A DNA stretch of 64,000 nt from Rhodoferax lacus (lineage in GTDB: Bacteria; Pseudomonadota; Gammaproteobacteria; Burkholderiales; Burkholderiaceae_C): NCBI RefSeq assembly GCF_003415675.1, contig NZ_QFZK01000009.1, forward strand, positions 94,954-158,953, given 5' to 3'. This document shows positions 1 to 8,124 of this stretch, piece after piece; within the stretch, counting starts at the first letter, position 1; each line of letters starts with the position of its first letter. The notes beneath the pieces are model-generated. The model had not been told where the DNA came from. It saw nothing but the letters and a program-made list of their open reading frames with translations, and did not search any database. The position numbers and the translations under genes were made by a program.

Positions 1-1
1 A

Positions 2-250
2 CCAGCATTGCTGCAGGGCGAGATGCAGCTGCTGCCGGTGCATGCGCAGGTGTTTGCCTTTGTGCGTGCGACGGAAGGCGCGCGCGTGCTGTGCGTATTC
101 AACTTCAGTGACCAGCTTGCGCACTATGACTTGCCGTCCGACTGCAAGGTGGCGCAGCACTTGACGGATAGTGGCTTGACTGGTGCTACTCTCTTGGCCG
201 ACTGTGTGGACCTGGCCCCTTGGGGCGGACTGTTTGCACGGCTGACCTGA
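2..250 (+). CDS. GH13-type alpha-glucosidase/amylase, C-terminal end (partial)
   Basis: The reading frame is already open at the left edge and ends at a TGA at 248-250, so only about 82 C-terminal residues are visible. They look like the small beta-sandwich domain that follows the TIM barrel in GH13 alpha-glucosidases: a segment reading VFAFVRATEGARVLCVFNFS is typical, where the enzyme family closes with a Greek-key domain. The catalytic domain lies outside the window, so substrate (maltose, sucrose, trehalose) cannot be read. The next gene, 18 bases downstream on the same strand, is a LacI-type regulator, which fits a sugar-utilisation operon. The family call rests on this C-terminal domain only. 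Confidence 0.6.
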   Translation, partial: PALLQGEMQLLPVHAQVFAFVRATEGARVLCVFNFSDQLAHYDLPSDCKVAQHLTDSGLTGATLLADCVDLAPWGGLFARLT

Positions 251-268
251 CCCACTTCACAAACATCC

Positions 269-1282
269 ATGAACATCAAAGCGCTCGCCAAAGAACTGGG
301 GCTGTCCACGTCCACGGTGAGTCGTGCCTTGAATGGTTACCAGGATGTCAATGAACAGACCAGGTTGCGCGTGGAGGCTGCCGCCAAGGCCCTGGGTTAC
401 CGTGCCAACGCAGGGGCGCGCCGTCTGGTGCGCGGCAGCACCGAGGCTATTGGCATCGTGTATTCGGCGGCCGTGGAGAACCTGGGCAACCCCCAGTTCC
501 TGGACATGGCGGGGGGCTTGTCCGAGCGCCTGCACTCTGAACACTTTGACCTGATGCTGGCGGTGGCCAGTGATGAGATGGACCTGGACATCTATGACCG
601 CCTGTTCCGTGGCGGTCGGGTGGATGCGGTGGTGCTGCCCAACACGCGGGTGGAAGACGCCAGGGTCAACTATTTGCTGGAAAAAGGCTATCCCTTCCTG
701 GCCTATGGGCGCACGGGGAATTGCAGCGGCTACTCCTGGTTTGATTTTGACAACGATGCGGGGAGCAGGCTGGCAGTGCGGCACCTCGCGGCCCTGGGGC
801 ACAGGCGCATCGCCTATGTGCACTCGCCGCTGCTGCTGAACTTTGCCTGGCAGAGGCATCGCGGCTTTCTGGCAGGGTTGCAGGAGGCCGGGTTGTCCTT
901 CGACCCGGCCTGTCTGGCCGGACCCGCCGTGGACCGCCGCAGTGGCCGTGAGGCAGTGCAGGCGCTGATGGCACTGAACCAGCCGCCCACCGCCATTGTG
1001 GTGGACAACAACCTGGGCGGCATTGGCGTCATGCGCGGCTTGATGGACCGGGGTCTGAGGCTGGGTAAAGACATTTCGGTGGTGGTGCACGGCGTGATTC
1101 CCGCTGACTCGCTGCTGGCGGGGTTGGACGCGACCATGGTGACCCAGCCCACGGCCCATAGCACGGGTGTGACCATGGCGGACATGGTGTTGCAGGTGCT
1201 GCGTGAGCCCGCTGCAGGGCCGTTTCAGATGCTCAGGCAGCCGGAGTTGGTGGTGGGGCAGACGACAGGCCCAGCGGCCTGA
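269..1282 (+). CDS. LacI-family transcriptional regulator
   Basis: A 337-residue protein with the standard LacI architecture. The N-terminal helix-turn-helix (about residues 3-23, with STSTVSRALNG as recognition helix region) is followed by the hinge helix and a periplasmic-binding-protein-like sugar-sensing domain from about residue 60 to 330. LacI-family proteins bind palindromic operators and release them on binding a sugar or sugar phosphate. It follows a probable alpha-glucosidase gene by 18 bases, so I infer local control of alpha-glucoside use. The effector is not deducible. It converges on the next gene with only 16 bases between stops. Confidence 0.9.
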   Translation: MNIKALAKELGLSTSTVSRALNGYQDVNEQTRLRVEAAAKALGYRANAGARRLVRGSTEAIGIVYSAAVENLGNPQFLDMAGGLSERLHSEHFDLMLAVASDEMDLDIYDRLFRGGRVDAVVLPNTRVEDARVNYLLEKGYPFLAYGRTGNCSGYSWFDFDNDAGSRLAVRHLAALGHRRIAYVHSPLLLNFAWQRHRGFLAGLQEAGLSFDPACLAGPAVDRRSGREAVQALMALNQPPTAIVVDNNLGGIGVMRGLMDRGLRLGKDISVVVHGVIPADSLLAGLDATMVTQPTAHSTGVTMADMVLQVLREPAAGPFQMLRQPELVVGQTTGPAA

Positions 1283-1298
1283 TCGGTTAGCCAGGCGC

Positions 1299-2447
1299 TT
1301 ACATAAAAATGGCTGGAAAGCTCCACAGCCAGGAGCCCCACAAGGCAGGTTTGACTCGCTTAGCCCATCGTTTGGTGGAGTAACGGAATGCTGCTCGGTG
1401 CTGCAAATCCGCTGCCTCCTCGCAGGGTATGTCGCATTCCTGGCCAGAGACCGGATACAGACCGGACTTCACCAAAGTGTTCAAAGCTAGCTGGCACTCT
1501 TCCAGAAAGAGCTCGCGCTTTCGATACATGGATCTCTTCTTGGATGGAACTTCCGTCAAATCCTTCCTGCGTACACCTGGCTCCAGCATGAAGTGGCCAT
1601 CAGCGCCAAGGGTTGCACCATTTTCTGTCCAGATGTCGTCGTAATTGGCAAATATCGCTGCCCGCTGCTTGGCATCAAAGTAGGGGTGTTGGTGTTGGCG
1701 GTTGCGCTCTTGTACGGCGGCGATCGTCTTTGCTTGCATCGCTTCGCACAGTACAAGGAACAGCGCAATGCAAAGATCGCGCGGACGCATGCCGTGAGCG
1801 GCTTTGGTCAACAGCTTGTAGGTATCGTCACTATCCGTTTGTTTGACGCCTTGCACCGCCCCTATATAAACACTGCGCTTGCCATTTTCCTCAGACAGCA
1901 GAAAAGCGACCGAATACACGCGTTCACCCGCATAGAACAGACTCATGGTGCATTGACCCTCGCGGCCAAACCAGGGTTGGTTTTCCAGGCACACTTCCAA
2001 TGATTCACAAAGCGCATCCAGTTTGAGTATGGATTTGATTTGTCGGGGGCCGATCTGCAGCAGTTCGCCTAAATTGTGCGCTTCGCGGTAATGCAGGATG
2101 ACATGCTGCAAACGCTGTTTGGGAGTCCACCGTGCATCCACCAGAGGCCAGACCAACATACCCAGGAAATGGGGCTCATCAGTCAGAATCTTGCTGATGT
2201 TGCCGTACGGCGCATCGCTGTAGATTGTCGAAACACTTCGAAAATCAATAAATCCCTGCAGCCACAATTGTGCAAACAACTTCGGGTTTCCCCAGTGCCC
2301 CCCGCGATACAGGTCTTTGGTGGCTTGAAGAAGTGCGAGGTAAGTTTTTTGCATGACAGCGGATTTCAGTTTGACTTTACCTGCAATTGCCCAGGCTTCG
2401 GACCAGTGGCTCGGTGGAAACCCTTGTATGTGTTGAGTATTTGACAA
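1299..2447 (-). CDS. VirK/YbjX family protein (DUF535)
   Basis: A 382-residue protein matching from memory the DUF535 family (Salmonella VirK/Ybj-type, E. coli YbjX). Visible family features are a central beta-rich segment around FYAGERVYSVAFLL, the conserved MRPRD then ALF.VLCEA block, and a basic KKRSMYRKR motif near residue 302. The family is linked to virulence and cationic-peptide resistance in enterics, but the biochemical role is unknown. The last about 60 residues extend beyond the usual end. The only start giving full length is TTG (2445-2447), without an obvious ribosome binding site; an internal ATG at 2354 is the alternative. The gene is clearly lower in GC than its neighbours (28 of 60 bases from 1861), suggesting transfer. 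Confidence 0.75.
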   Translation of the reverse strand: MSNTQHIQGFPPSHWSEAWAIAGKVKLKSAVMQKTYLALLQATKDLYRGGHWGNPKLFAQLWLQGFIDFRSVSTIYSDAPYGNISKILTDEPHFLGMLVWPLVDARWTPKQRLQHVILHYREAHNLGELLQIGPRQIKSILKLDALCESLEVCLENQPWFGREGQCTMSLFYAGERVYSVAFLLSEENGKRSVYIGAVQGVKQTDSDDTYKLLTKAAHGMRPRDLCIALFLVLCEAMQAKTIAAVQERNRQHQHPYFDAKQRAAIFANYDDIWTENGATLGADGHFMLEPGVRRKDLTEVPSKKRSMYRKRELFLEECQLALNTLVKSGLYPVSGQECDIPCEEAADLQHRAAFRYSTKRWAKRVKPALWGSWLWSFPAIFM

Positions 2448-2469
2448 AAATACAAATATTCAGAACGTG

Positions 2470-2500
2470 TTGTCTGGTGGTGCTGAGGACTCCCTATAAT
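2470..2500 (+). promoter_or_regulatory. Putative sigma70 promoter of ahcY
   Basis: A perfect TATAAT lies at 2495-2500, and a TTGTCT at 2470-2475 could be the -35 box, though the 19-base spacing is long. Transcription from here would start near 2507, exactly at the 5' side of the SAH riboswitch, which supports the -10 assignment. The -35 is less certain. Confidence 0.6.
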
Positions 2501-2507
2501 CACCCAT

Positions 2508-2592
2508 CCGAGGAGCGTTGCAGTTCACACCCGTGAACGAGGCTCGGACCCGGTGGCTCACCCGATCCACCGCACCAACGGCGCTCACCCAC
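2508..2592 (+). promoter_or_regulatory. SAH riboswitch upstream of ahcY
   Basis: The segment carries the conserved core of the S-adenosylhomocysteine riboswitch. CCGAG at 2508-2512 can pair with CTCGG at 2543-2547, and GAGCG at 2513-2517 with CGCTC at 2582-2586. It also has the characteristic GAGGAGCGTTGCA and AACGGCGCTCA stretches. The known class lies in front of ahcY in many beta- and gammaproteobacteria, binds SAH in preference to SAM, and turns expression on when SAH accumulates. About 75 bases separate it from the ahcY start, long enough for an expression platform acting on translation or termination; no U-run terminator was seen, so translational control is more likely. Confidence 0.9.
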
Positions 2593-2667
2593 TGCATGTG
2601 TCGGGTGAGCCCATTCAAAGTTCCCCGCACCTGTTTGTGGCTTTCAAATTTACTTTTGGAGTGAAAC

Positions 2668-4122
2668 ATGAGCGTGCTGAAATTTGCCAAGACCGAAGAC
2701 TACAAAATCGCCGACCTGAGCCTGGCCCCCTGGGGACGCAAGGAACTGACGATTGCCGAGACCGAGATGCCCGGCCTGATGGCCATCCGTGAAGAGTTCG
2801 CCAAGGCGCAGCCGCTCAAGGGCGCACGCATCACCGGCTCGCTGCACATGACCATCCAGACTGGCGTGCTGGTCGAAACCCTGCAAGCCCTGGGCGCTGA
2901 AGTGCGCTGGGCATCGTGCAACATCTTCTCTACCCAAGACCACGCCGCTGCCGCGCTGGTAGCGCAGGGTACACCCGTGTTTGCCCACAAGGGCGAGACG
3001 CTGGCCGAATACTGGGACTTCACCCACCGCATCTTTGAATTCGGACCCAAGGGCAGCAAGACCGAAGGCCCCAACATGATTCTGGACGACGGCGGCGACG
3101 CCACGCTCCTGATGCACCTGGGTGCCCGCGCCGAAAAAGACATCAAGCTGCTGGCCAAGCCCGGCAGCGAAGAAGAGATCTGCCTCTTCAACAGTATCAA
3201 GGCCAAGCTCAAGGTGGACCCCACCTGGTACAGCCGCCGCCTGAAGGCCATCATCGGCGTGACCGAAGAAACCACCACCGGCGTGCTGCGCCTGAACGAA
3301 ATGTCCGAGAAGGGCACGCTGGCCTTCCGCGCCATCAACGTGAATGACTCGGTGACCAAGAGCAAGTTCGACAACCTGTACGGTTGCCGCGAATCCCTGG
3401 TGGACGCCATCAAGCGCGCCACTGACGTGATGATTGCCGGCAAGGTGGCTCTGGTGGCCGGGTACGGCGATGTGGGCAAGGGCTCGGCCCAAGCCCTGCG
3501 TGCACTCTCTGCCCAAGTCTGGGTGACCGAAGTGGACCCCATCAACGCCCTGCAGGCCGCGATGGAAGGCTACAAGGTTGTGACCATGGAATACGCCGCC
3601 GACAAGGCCGACATTTTTGTGTCCGCCACTGGCAACAAGAATGTCATCACCTACAAGCACATGGCGGCCATGAAGGACCAGGCCATCGTCTGCAACATCG
3701 GCCACTTCGATAACGAAATCGACGTCGCTTCGCTGGAAAAGCTGAAGTGGGACGAGATCAAGCCCCAAGTGGACCACGTGATTTTCCCGGCCACCAAGGG
3801 CAAGAACGCCAAGCCCGAAAAGCGCATCATCTTGCTGGCCAAGGGCCGTCTGGTGAACCTGGGTTGCGGCACTGGCCACCCCAGCTTTGTCATGTCGTCG
3901 AGCTTTGCCAACCAGACCATCGCCCAGATCGAGCTGTTCACCAAGCCCAAGGACTACAAGGCTGGCAAGGTCTATGTGCTGCCCAAGCACTTGGACGAAA
4001 AAGTGGCACGCCTGCACCTCAAGAAGGTTGGCGCCATGTTGTCTGAACTGACCGACGAGCAAGCCGCCTACATCGGCGTGAGCAAAGCCGGCCCATACAA
4101 GAAAGATACCTACCGGTATTGA
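2668..4122 (+). CDS. ahcY: Adenosylhomocysteinase (SAH hydrolase)
   Basis: A 484-residue cytosolic enzyme that splits S-adenosylhomocysteine to adenosine and homocysteine, removing the inhibitor of methyltransferases. The substrate region has the signature [11 protein letters not shown] near residue 60, the NAD+-binding glycine motif GYGDVGKG is at residues 265-272, and the C-terminus ends in K-D-T-Y-R-Y, the family's conserved Lys/Tyr tail. Length includes the about 40-residue insertion seen in bacterial and plant enzymes. The ATG is preceded by TTGGAGTGA. Expression is probably set by the SAH riboswitch. The neighbours tlyA and metF complete a methyl-cycle-oriented block. Confidence 0.98.
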   Translation: MSVLKFAKTEDYKIADLSLAPWGRKELTIAETEMPGLMAIREEFAKAQPLKGARITGSLHMTIQTGVLVETLQALGAEVRWASCNIFSTQDHAAAALVAQGTPVFAHKGETLAEYWDFTHRIFEFGPKGSKTEGPNMILDDGGDATLLMHLGARAEKDIKLLAKPGSEEEICLFNSIKAKLKVDPTWYSRRLKAIIGVTEETTTGVLRLNEMSEKGTLAFRAINVNDSVTKSKFDNLYGCRESLVDAIKRATDVMIAGKVALVAGYGDVGKGSAQALRALSAQVWVTEVDPINALQAAMEGYKVVTMEYAADKADIFVSATGNKNVITYKHMAAMKDQAIVCNIGHFDNEIDVASLEKLKWDEIKPQVDHVIFPATKGKNAKPEKRIILLAKGRLVNLGCGTGHPSFVMSSSFANQTIAQIELFTKPKDYKAGKVYVLPKHLDEKVARLHLKKVGAMLSELTDEQAAYIGVSKAGPYKKDTYRY

Positions 4123-4124
4123 AC

Positions 4125-4159
4125 ACACCCCCGAAGCGCCTGCGGAAGGCGCGGGGTGT
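4125..4159 (+). other. Hairpin between ahcY and tlyA
   Basis: ACACCCC (4125-4131) pairs with GGGGTGT (4153-4159), and inside it GCGCC (4136-4140) pairs with GGCGC (4148-4152), leaving a four-base bulge and a seven-base loop. The stem begins three bases after the ahcY stop. No T-run follows, so it is not a classical intrinsic terminator; it could be a 3' stabiliser or partial attenuator that lets ahcY be expressed more than tlyA and metF. Confidence 0.45.
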
Positions 4160-4174
4160 CACACAGGTAAAACG

Positions 4175-5065
4175 ATGCGAATTGATCAACTGCTGGTTCA
4201 GCGGGGGCTTGCCAACACCCGTTCACAGGCGCAAAGGCTGATTGCCGACGGCGTCGAATGGGCGCAGGGCGAGACCTGGCGGCGCGTTGCCAAAAATGGC
4301 GACGAGGTGCCGGAATCGGCCGAGGTGCGGCTGCTCGATGACTCCGAGGCGCGCTACGTGTCGCGCGGCGGGCTCAAGCTCGAAGCCGCCCTCAAGCAGG
4401 TGGGTCTGTCCGTTGAAGGCTTTGCCTGTCTGGATGTGGGTCAATCGACCGGTGGGTTTACCGACTGCCTGTTGCAGGCCGGTGCCAAGTCCGTGGTGGG
4501 TGTGGATGTGGGGAGCGCGCAGTTGCACCCCATGCTGCGCTCCGATCCGCGGGTGCTGTGTGTGGAAAAAGTGAATGCGCGTGCGCTGACCGCAGAAGAC
4601 CTGATTCAGGCCTACGAGGACAGCACGGGCGAGGACGGCCCATTTGAAGTCGATGGCGATGATGCTTACGACGACGAAGACGCAAGCGACAACGACAACG
4701 ACAACGGCGACGAAAACGAAGCGGCCCAGGCGCAAGCCGAATCCGACTTTGTGCCGGCGTTTGATCTGATCGTGGCCGACCTGTCCTTTATTTCCCAGAC
4801 CCTGGTGCTGCCAGCGGTGGTGCCCTTGCTCAAGGCGGGTGGCACCCTGCTGACTTTGGTGAAACCCCAGTTTGAACTGCAGCCCGGCCAAGTCGGCAAG
4901 GGCGGCATTGTCAAAGATCCGGAGTTTTACGTCGTCGTGGAGCAGCGTTTGCGCGAAGCATGTGCCGCTCTGGGGCTGACAGTTACCGCGTGGTTCGACT
5001 CGCCCATTGAAGGCGGCGACGGCAACCGCGAGTTCTTTATTTGCGCCAGCAAACCGGCGCAGTAA
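4175..5065 (+). CDS. tlyA: TlyA-family S4/FtsJ rRNA methyltransferase
   Basis: A 296-residue protein of the TlyA (hemolysin A) family. An S4 RNA-binding domain covers about residues 1-60 and an FtsJ-like Rossmann methyltransferase domain the rest; the SAM motif reads LDVGQSTGGFTDCLL (86-100). Mycobacterial TlyA 2'-O-methylates 16S and 23S rRNA and determines capreomycin sensitivity; other members are less studied. Here an unusual acidic low-complexity insert occupies about residues 148-190, between two core strands, encoded partly by three tandem GACAAC units (4688-4705). The core family is about 240-270 residues long, so the insert explains the excess. The gene lies between ahcY and metF and would generate SAH when active. 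Confidence 0.88.
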   Translation: MRIDQLLVQRGLANTRSQAQRLIADGVEWAQGETWRRVAKNGDEVPESAEVRLLDDSEARYVSRGGLKLEAALKQVGLSVEGFACLDVGQSTGGFTDCLLQAGAKSVVGVDVGSAQLHPMLRSDPRVLCVEKVNARALTAEDLIQAYEDSTGEDGPFEVDGDDAYDDEDASDNDNDNGDENEAAQAQAESDFVPAFDLIVADLSFISQTLVLPAVVPLLKAGGTLLTLVKPQFELQPGQVGKGGIVKDPEFYVVVEQRLREACAALGLTVTAWFDSPIEGGDGNREFFICASKPAQ

Positions 5066-5111
5066 ATGCCTGCGTAGCCCGGCGCTGCGCAGTGAGGTAG
5101 GAGAAAAAAGC

Positions 5112-5990
5112 ATGTCTAATGCCAAGCGTGTCCCCCTGAGCCTGGAGTTTTTCCCGGCCAAGAATCCGGATGTGGCCGCCAAAATGGTCGGCATCCGCAA
5201 AGATCTTTCGGTACTGCAGCCCGAGTTCTGCTCGGTGACCTTCGGAGCCGGTGGCACCACGCAGGAAGGCACCTTTGCCACCCTGCGCGAAATGGTTGCC
5301 GAAGGAACAGCTGCGGCATCCCATCTGTCTTGCATTGGCGCCACCAAGGCCTCGATTGCCGAGCAACTGGCCCAACTCAAGGCCATGGGTGTGAAGCGCA
5401 TCGTGGCCTTGCGCGGCGACTTGCCCAGCGGTTATGGCGTGGGCGGCGACTTCAAGTTTGGCAGCGACCTGGTGCGCTTTATCCGCGAGGAAACCGGCGA
5501 CTATTTCTCGGTGGAAGTGGCGGCCTACCCGGAAGTGCACCCACAGGCCAAGTCCCCGGCGGCAGACCTGGAAGCCTTTGCCACCAAGGCCCATGCCGGC
5601 GCCAACTCGGCCATCACGCAGTACTTCTTCAACGCCGATGCCTACTTCCGCTTCCGTGACGACGTGGTGGCCATGGGCGTGGAAATTCCCATCATCCCCG
5701 GCATCATGCCGATCACCAACTCCACCCAGCTGATGCGCTTCTCAGATAGCTGTGGCACCGAGATTCCGCGCTGGATTCGTCTGCGGCTGCAAAGCTTTGG
5801 CGAGGACACCGCGTCCATCAAGGCGTTCGGCATGGAGGTGGTGACGGATTTGTGCGAGCGCTTGCTCAAAGGCGGGGCGCCTGCGCTGCACTTCTACACC
5901 ATGAACCAGAGTGCGCCGGTGCTGGCGCTGTGTTCTTGTCTGGGTTTGACGCCCGTGGCGCAGCCCAGGGTGCTTCAGGCAGCGGCTTGA
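5112..5990 (+). CDS. metF: Methylenetetrahydrofolate reductase
   Basis: The 292-residue product reduces 5,10-methylene-THF to 5-methyl-THF, the methyl donor for methionine synthesis. The N-terminus has the family LEFFPAKNPD, followed by TFGAGGTTQEGT, HLSCIGATK and LRGDLPSGYG, which form the FAD/folate TIM-barrel site. Length matches bacterial MetF. I chose ATG 5112 because it has an AGGAG about eight bases upstream and aligns with the family; the frame stays open further upstream into tlyA but without homology. Together with ahcY it feeds the methionine cycle. Confidence 0.96.
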   Translation: MSNAKRVPLSLEFFPAKNPDVAAKMVGIRKDLSVLQPEFCSVTFGAGGTTQEGTFATLREMVAEGTAAASHLSCIGATKASIAEQLAQLKAMGVKRIVALRGDLPSGYGVGGDFKFGSDLVRFIREETGDYFSVEVAAYPEVHPQAKSPAADLEAFATKAHAGANSAITQYFFNADAYFRFRDDVVAMGVEIPIIPGIMPITNSTQLMRFSDSCGTEIPRWIRLRLQSFGEDTASIKAFGMEVVTDLCERLLKGGAPALHFYTMNQSAPVLALCSCLGLTPVAQPRVLQAAA

Positions 5991-6007
5991 TCACTGCCAA
6001 GCCTCTC

Positions 6008-6049
6008 GCCCCGCCACTATGAGCGGGGCAGGGGGGCTGATTAGCCCCC
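6008..6049. terminator. Two adjacent hairpins between convergent metF and rlmJ
   Basis: GCCCCGC (6008-6014) pairs with GCGGGGC (6023-6029), and GGGGGCT (6032-6038) pairs with AGCCCCC (6043-6049) around a GATT loop that contains part of the rlmJ stop codon. The position between convergent genes suggests bidirectional termination, though neither stem has a T-run on either side. Confidence 0.5.
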
Positions 6050-6931
6050 GCTCTCCAGGGTAAACGCCGCATGCTGGTCCTGTCCCAGTGCCTTCACCAA
6101 CTGCGGCATCGCGTCTTTCAACAAGGCCTTCAGCGTATGCGGTGGATTGATCAAAAACATGCCGCTGGCAGGCAAGCCAGGCCGCACCACTTCCCCTTCA
6201 GCATCCTGCGTGAGCTTGCTGTTTTTCACAGTCAGCGAAACGCTCAGCCAACTCTTGCCCGACTTGTTGGCCAGGGTCTTCAGTTTCTTGGGCACATCGT
6301 GGGCCTCGGGTCGCGGAATGATGGGATACCACACTGCGTAGGTGCCGGTGGGAAAGCGCAGCATGGCGTCCGTGATCATGGCCTGCACCCGCGCGTAGTC
6401 GTGTTTGACTTCGTAGCTCGGGTCGCACAGCACCAGCGCGCGGCGCGAGGGCGGGGGCAGGAACTTCTTCAGGCCCTCAAAGCCGTCTTCGCGCAGGATG
6501 GCCACCTGGCGTCCGGCTTCGAGCTGGGCAATGTTGGCGGTGAGCGTCTTGGTGTCGGTGGGGTGCAGTTCGAACAGCTTGAGCTTGTCGCGCCCGTGCA
6601 ACAGGCTTTGGATGATGAAAGGCGAGCCCGGGTACACCGACCAAGTGCCGCCCTGGTTGAAGCCCGCCACCATTTCCACGTAGTCCTGAATGGCCGCAGC
6701 AAAAGGCTCAGTGGGTTTGTTGGCGATCAGCTTCAAAAAGCCCTCGGCCGCCTCGGCACTGGTCTTGGCGTAGTCACCGTCCAGGCGGTACAGCCCGGCG
6801 CCGGCATGGCTGTCAAACACGTTCAAAGCCGTGTCTTTTTGCGTCATGTAGCGCAGCACCGCCAGCAAAACAATGTGTTTGAGAACGTCGGCGTGGTTTC
6901 CGGCGTGGAAGGCGTGGCGGTAACTGAACAT
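6041..6931 (-). CDS. rlmJ: 23S rRNA (adenine-2030-N6)-methyltransferase RlmJ
   Basis: The 296-residue protein begins FSYRHAFHAGNHADVLKH, nearly the same as E. coli RlmJ (YhiR), and continues with DSHAGAGLYRL, the SAM site, and YPGSPFI. It methylates A2030 of 23S rRNA during ribosome assembly. The start at 6931 was chosen by this alignment; the frame is open upstream to 7036 but without similarity. The catalytic (D/N)PP(Y/F) motif reads DPSYE here, with serine for the second proline; I believe this variant is common in betaproteobacteria. The 3' end meets metF convergently. Confidence 0.93.
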   Translation of the reverse strand: MFSYRHAFHAGNHADVLKHIVLLAVLRYMTQKDTALNVFDSHAGAGLYRLDGDYAKTSAEAAEGFLKLIANKPTEPFAAAIQDYVEMVAGFNQGGTWSVYPGSPFIIQSLLHGRDKLKLFELHPTDTKTLTANIAQLEAGRQVAILREDGFEGLKKFLPPPSRRALVLCDPSYEVKHDYARVQAMITDAMLRFPTGTYAVWYPIIPRPEAHDVPKKLKTLANKSGKSWLSVSLTVKNSKLTQDAEGEVVRPGLPASGMFLINPPHTLKALLKDAMPQLVKALGQDQHAAFTLESGG

Positions 6932-6986
6932 GGGCCTATGGTAACGCTTTCGCCACAAAAGTTCCCCAAAACCTGATGAACATTCA

Positions 6987-6992
6987 TATAAT
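6987..6992 (+). promoter_or_regulatory. Candidate -10 box of the rplM-rpsI promoter
   Basis: A consensus TATAAT lies about 180 bases before rplM, in the divergent region with rlmJ. No good -35 hexamer is visible at 16-18 bases. The roughly 170-base untranslated leader that would result is compatible with a ribosomal-protein autoregulatory leader, but I cannot recognise a specific fold. Confidence 0.45.
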
Positions 6993-7171
6993 GGAGGGCT
7001 TCGCAGCGCCATGTGGTTCCGCGGCGAAGATGCCAAACCAGCTCTTTACCGGGCTGCGGAGGCACAACCCACCTAAGAGATTCCCCGCCAAAAGCCGAAA
7101 GGCCAGAGGTACAAGAAGGAACACCGACCGTGGAAAAGAGCCCGCCAAACCAACTCCTTTAGGAATTTCTC

Positions 7172-7642
7172 ATGTCAACTTTCAGCGCAAAACCCGCTGA
7201 GGTCGTGCACGAGTGGTTTGTGATTGACGCGACCGACAAGGTCCTCGGACGAGTAGCCAGCGAAGTTGCTCTCCGTTTGCGCGGCAAACACAAGGCCATT
7301 TACACGCCTCACGTCGATACCGGCGATTTCATCGTCATCGTCAACGCATCCCAACTCCGTGTCACGGGCGCCAAGCCCATCGACAAGGTGTACTACCGTC
7401 ACTCCGGTTACCCCGGCGGCATCACTGCCACCAACTTCCGTGACATGCAAGCCAAGCACCCCGGCCGCGCTTTGGAAAAAGCCGTCAAGGGCATGCTGCC
7501 CAAGGGTCCTCTGGGTTACGCCATGATCAAGAAGCTCAAGGTCTACGGTGGTGCCGAGCATCCCCATACCGCCCAGCAGCCCAAGGTTCTGGACATCCCC
7601 GGTATTTCTGCCAACGCAGTGAAGAGAGAGGCCGCCAAATGA
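7172..7642 (+). CDS. rplM: 50S ribosomal protein L13
   Basis: A 156-residue protein with the full L13 sequence: [16 protein letters not shown] near the start, then [10 protein letters not shown] and MLPKGPLG. It is an early-assembly protein of the large subunit contacting 23S rRNA. It is about 14 residues longer than E. coli L13 through a short N-terminal and a C-terminal extension. It overlaps rpsI by four bases (ATGA), the usual bacterial pair, and is preceded by AGGAATTTCTC just before the ATG. Confidence 0.98.
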   Translation: MSTFSAKPAEVVHEWFVIDATDKVLGRVASEVALRLRGKHKAIYTPHVDTGDFIVIVNASQLRVTGAKPIDKVYYRHSGYPGGITATNFRDMQAKHPGRALEKAVKGMLPKGPLGYAMIKKLKVYGGAEHPHTAQQPKVLDIPGISANAVKREAAK

Positions 7643-8031
7643 TCGGTGAATGGAACAATGGAACCGGCCGTCGCAAATCCAGCGTCGCCCGCGTGTTCCT
7701 GAAAAAAGGCTCCGGCCAAATCGTGGTGAACGGCAAGGCCATCGAAAACTTTTTCGGTCGCGCCACCTCCATCATGATCTGCAAGCAGCCCCTGCTGTTG
7801 ACCAACCACGCTGAAACCTTTGACATCATGGTCAATGTGGCAGGCGGCGGCGAGTCCGGCCAGGCAGGCGCAACACGCCACGGCATTACCCGCGCACTGA
7901 TCGATTACGACGCAACCCTCAAGCCAACCTTGAGCGCTGCCGGCTTCGTGACCCGTGACGCACGTGAAGTCGAACGTAAGAAGGTCGGCTTCCACGGCGC
8001 TCGCCGTCGCAAGCAGTTCTCCAAGCGTTAA
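7639..8031 (+). CDS. rpsI: 30S ribosomal protein S9
   Basis: A 130-residue S9 protein with [17 protein letters not shown] at the start, the central [15 protein letters not shown] motif and the universally conserved basic tail ending R-R-K-Q-F-S-K-R, which reaches the tRNA anticodon loops in the P site. The start overlaps the rplM stop (ATGA), which points to translational coupling. A strong intrinsic terminator follows 33 bases downstream. Confidence 0.98.
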   Translation: MIGEWNNGTGRRKSSVARVFLKKGSGQIVVNGKAIENFFGRATSIMICKQPLLLTNHAETFDIMVNVAGGGESGQAGATRHGITRALIDYDATLKPTLSAAGFVTRDAREVERKKVGFHGARRRKQFSKR

Positions 8032-8064
8032 GCTGCCAGACAAGCACCTGCTTACAAATGGCAA

Positions 8065-8098
8065 AGCCGCTGGAACGCAAGTTCCGGCGGCTTTTTTT
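8065..8098 (+). terminator. Rho-independent terminator of rplM-rpsI
   Basis: A 12-bp stem (8065-8076 with 8081-8092, one T-G wobble) closed by a GCAA tetraloop is followed by seven T's to 8098. This is a textbook intrinsic terminator ending the ribosomal-protein operon. Confidence 0.95.
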
Positions 8099-8124
8099 AT
8101 GGGGACTGCTAGACTGCGGCCTCC

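Noticed and set aside
2650..4128. A 492-codon minus-strand frame opposite ahcY
   Set aside because: Antisense shadow of ahcY with low-complexity, His/Gly/Gln-rich composition and no family likeness.
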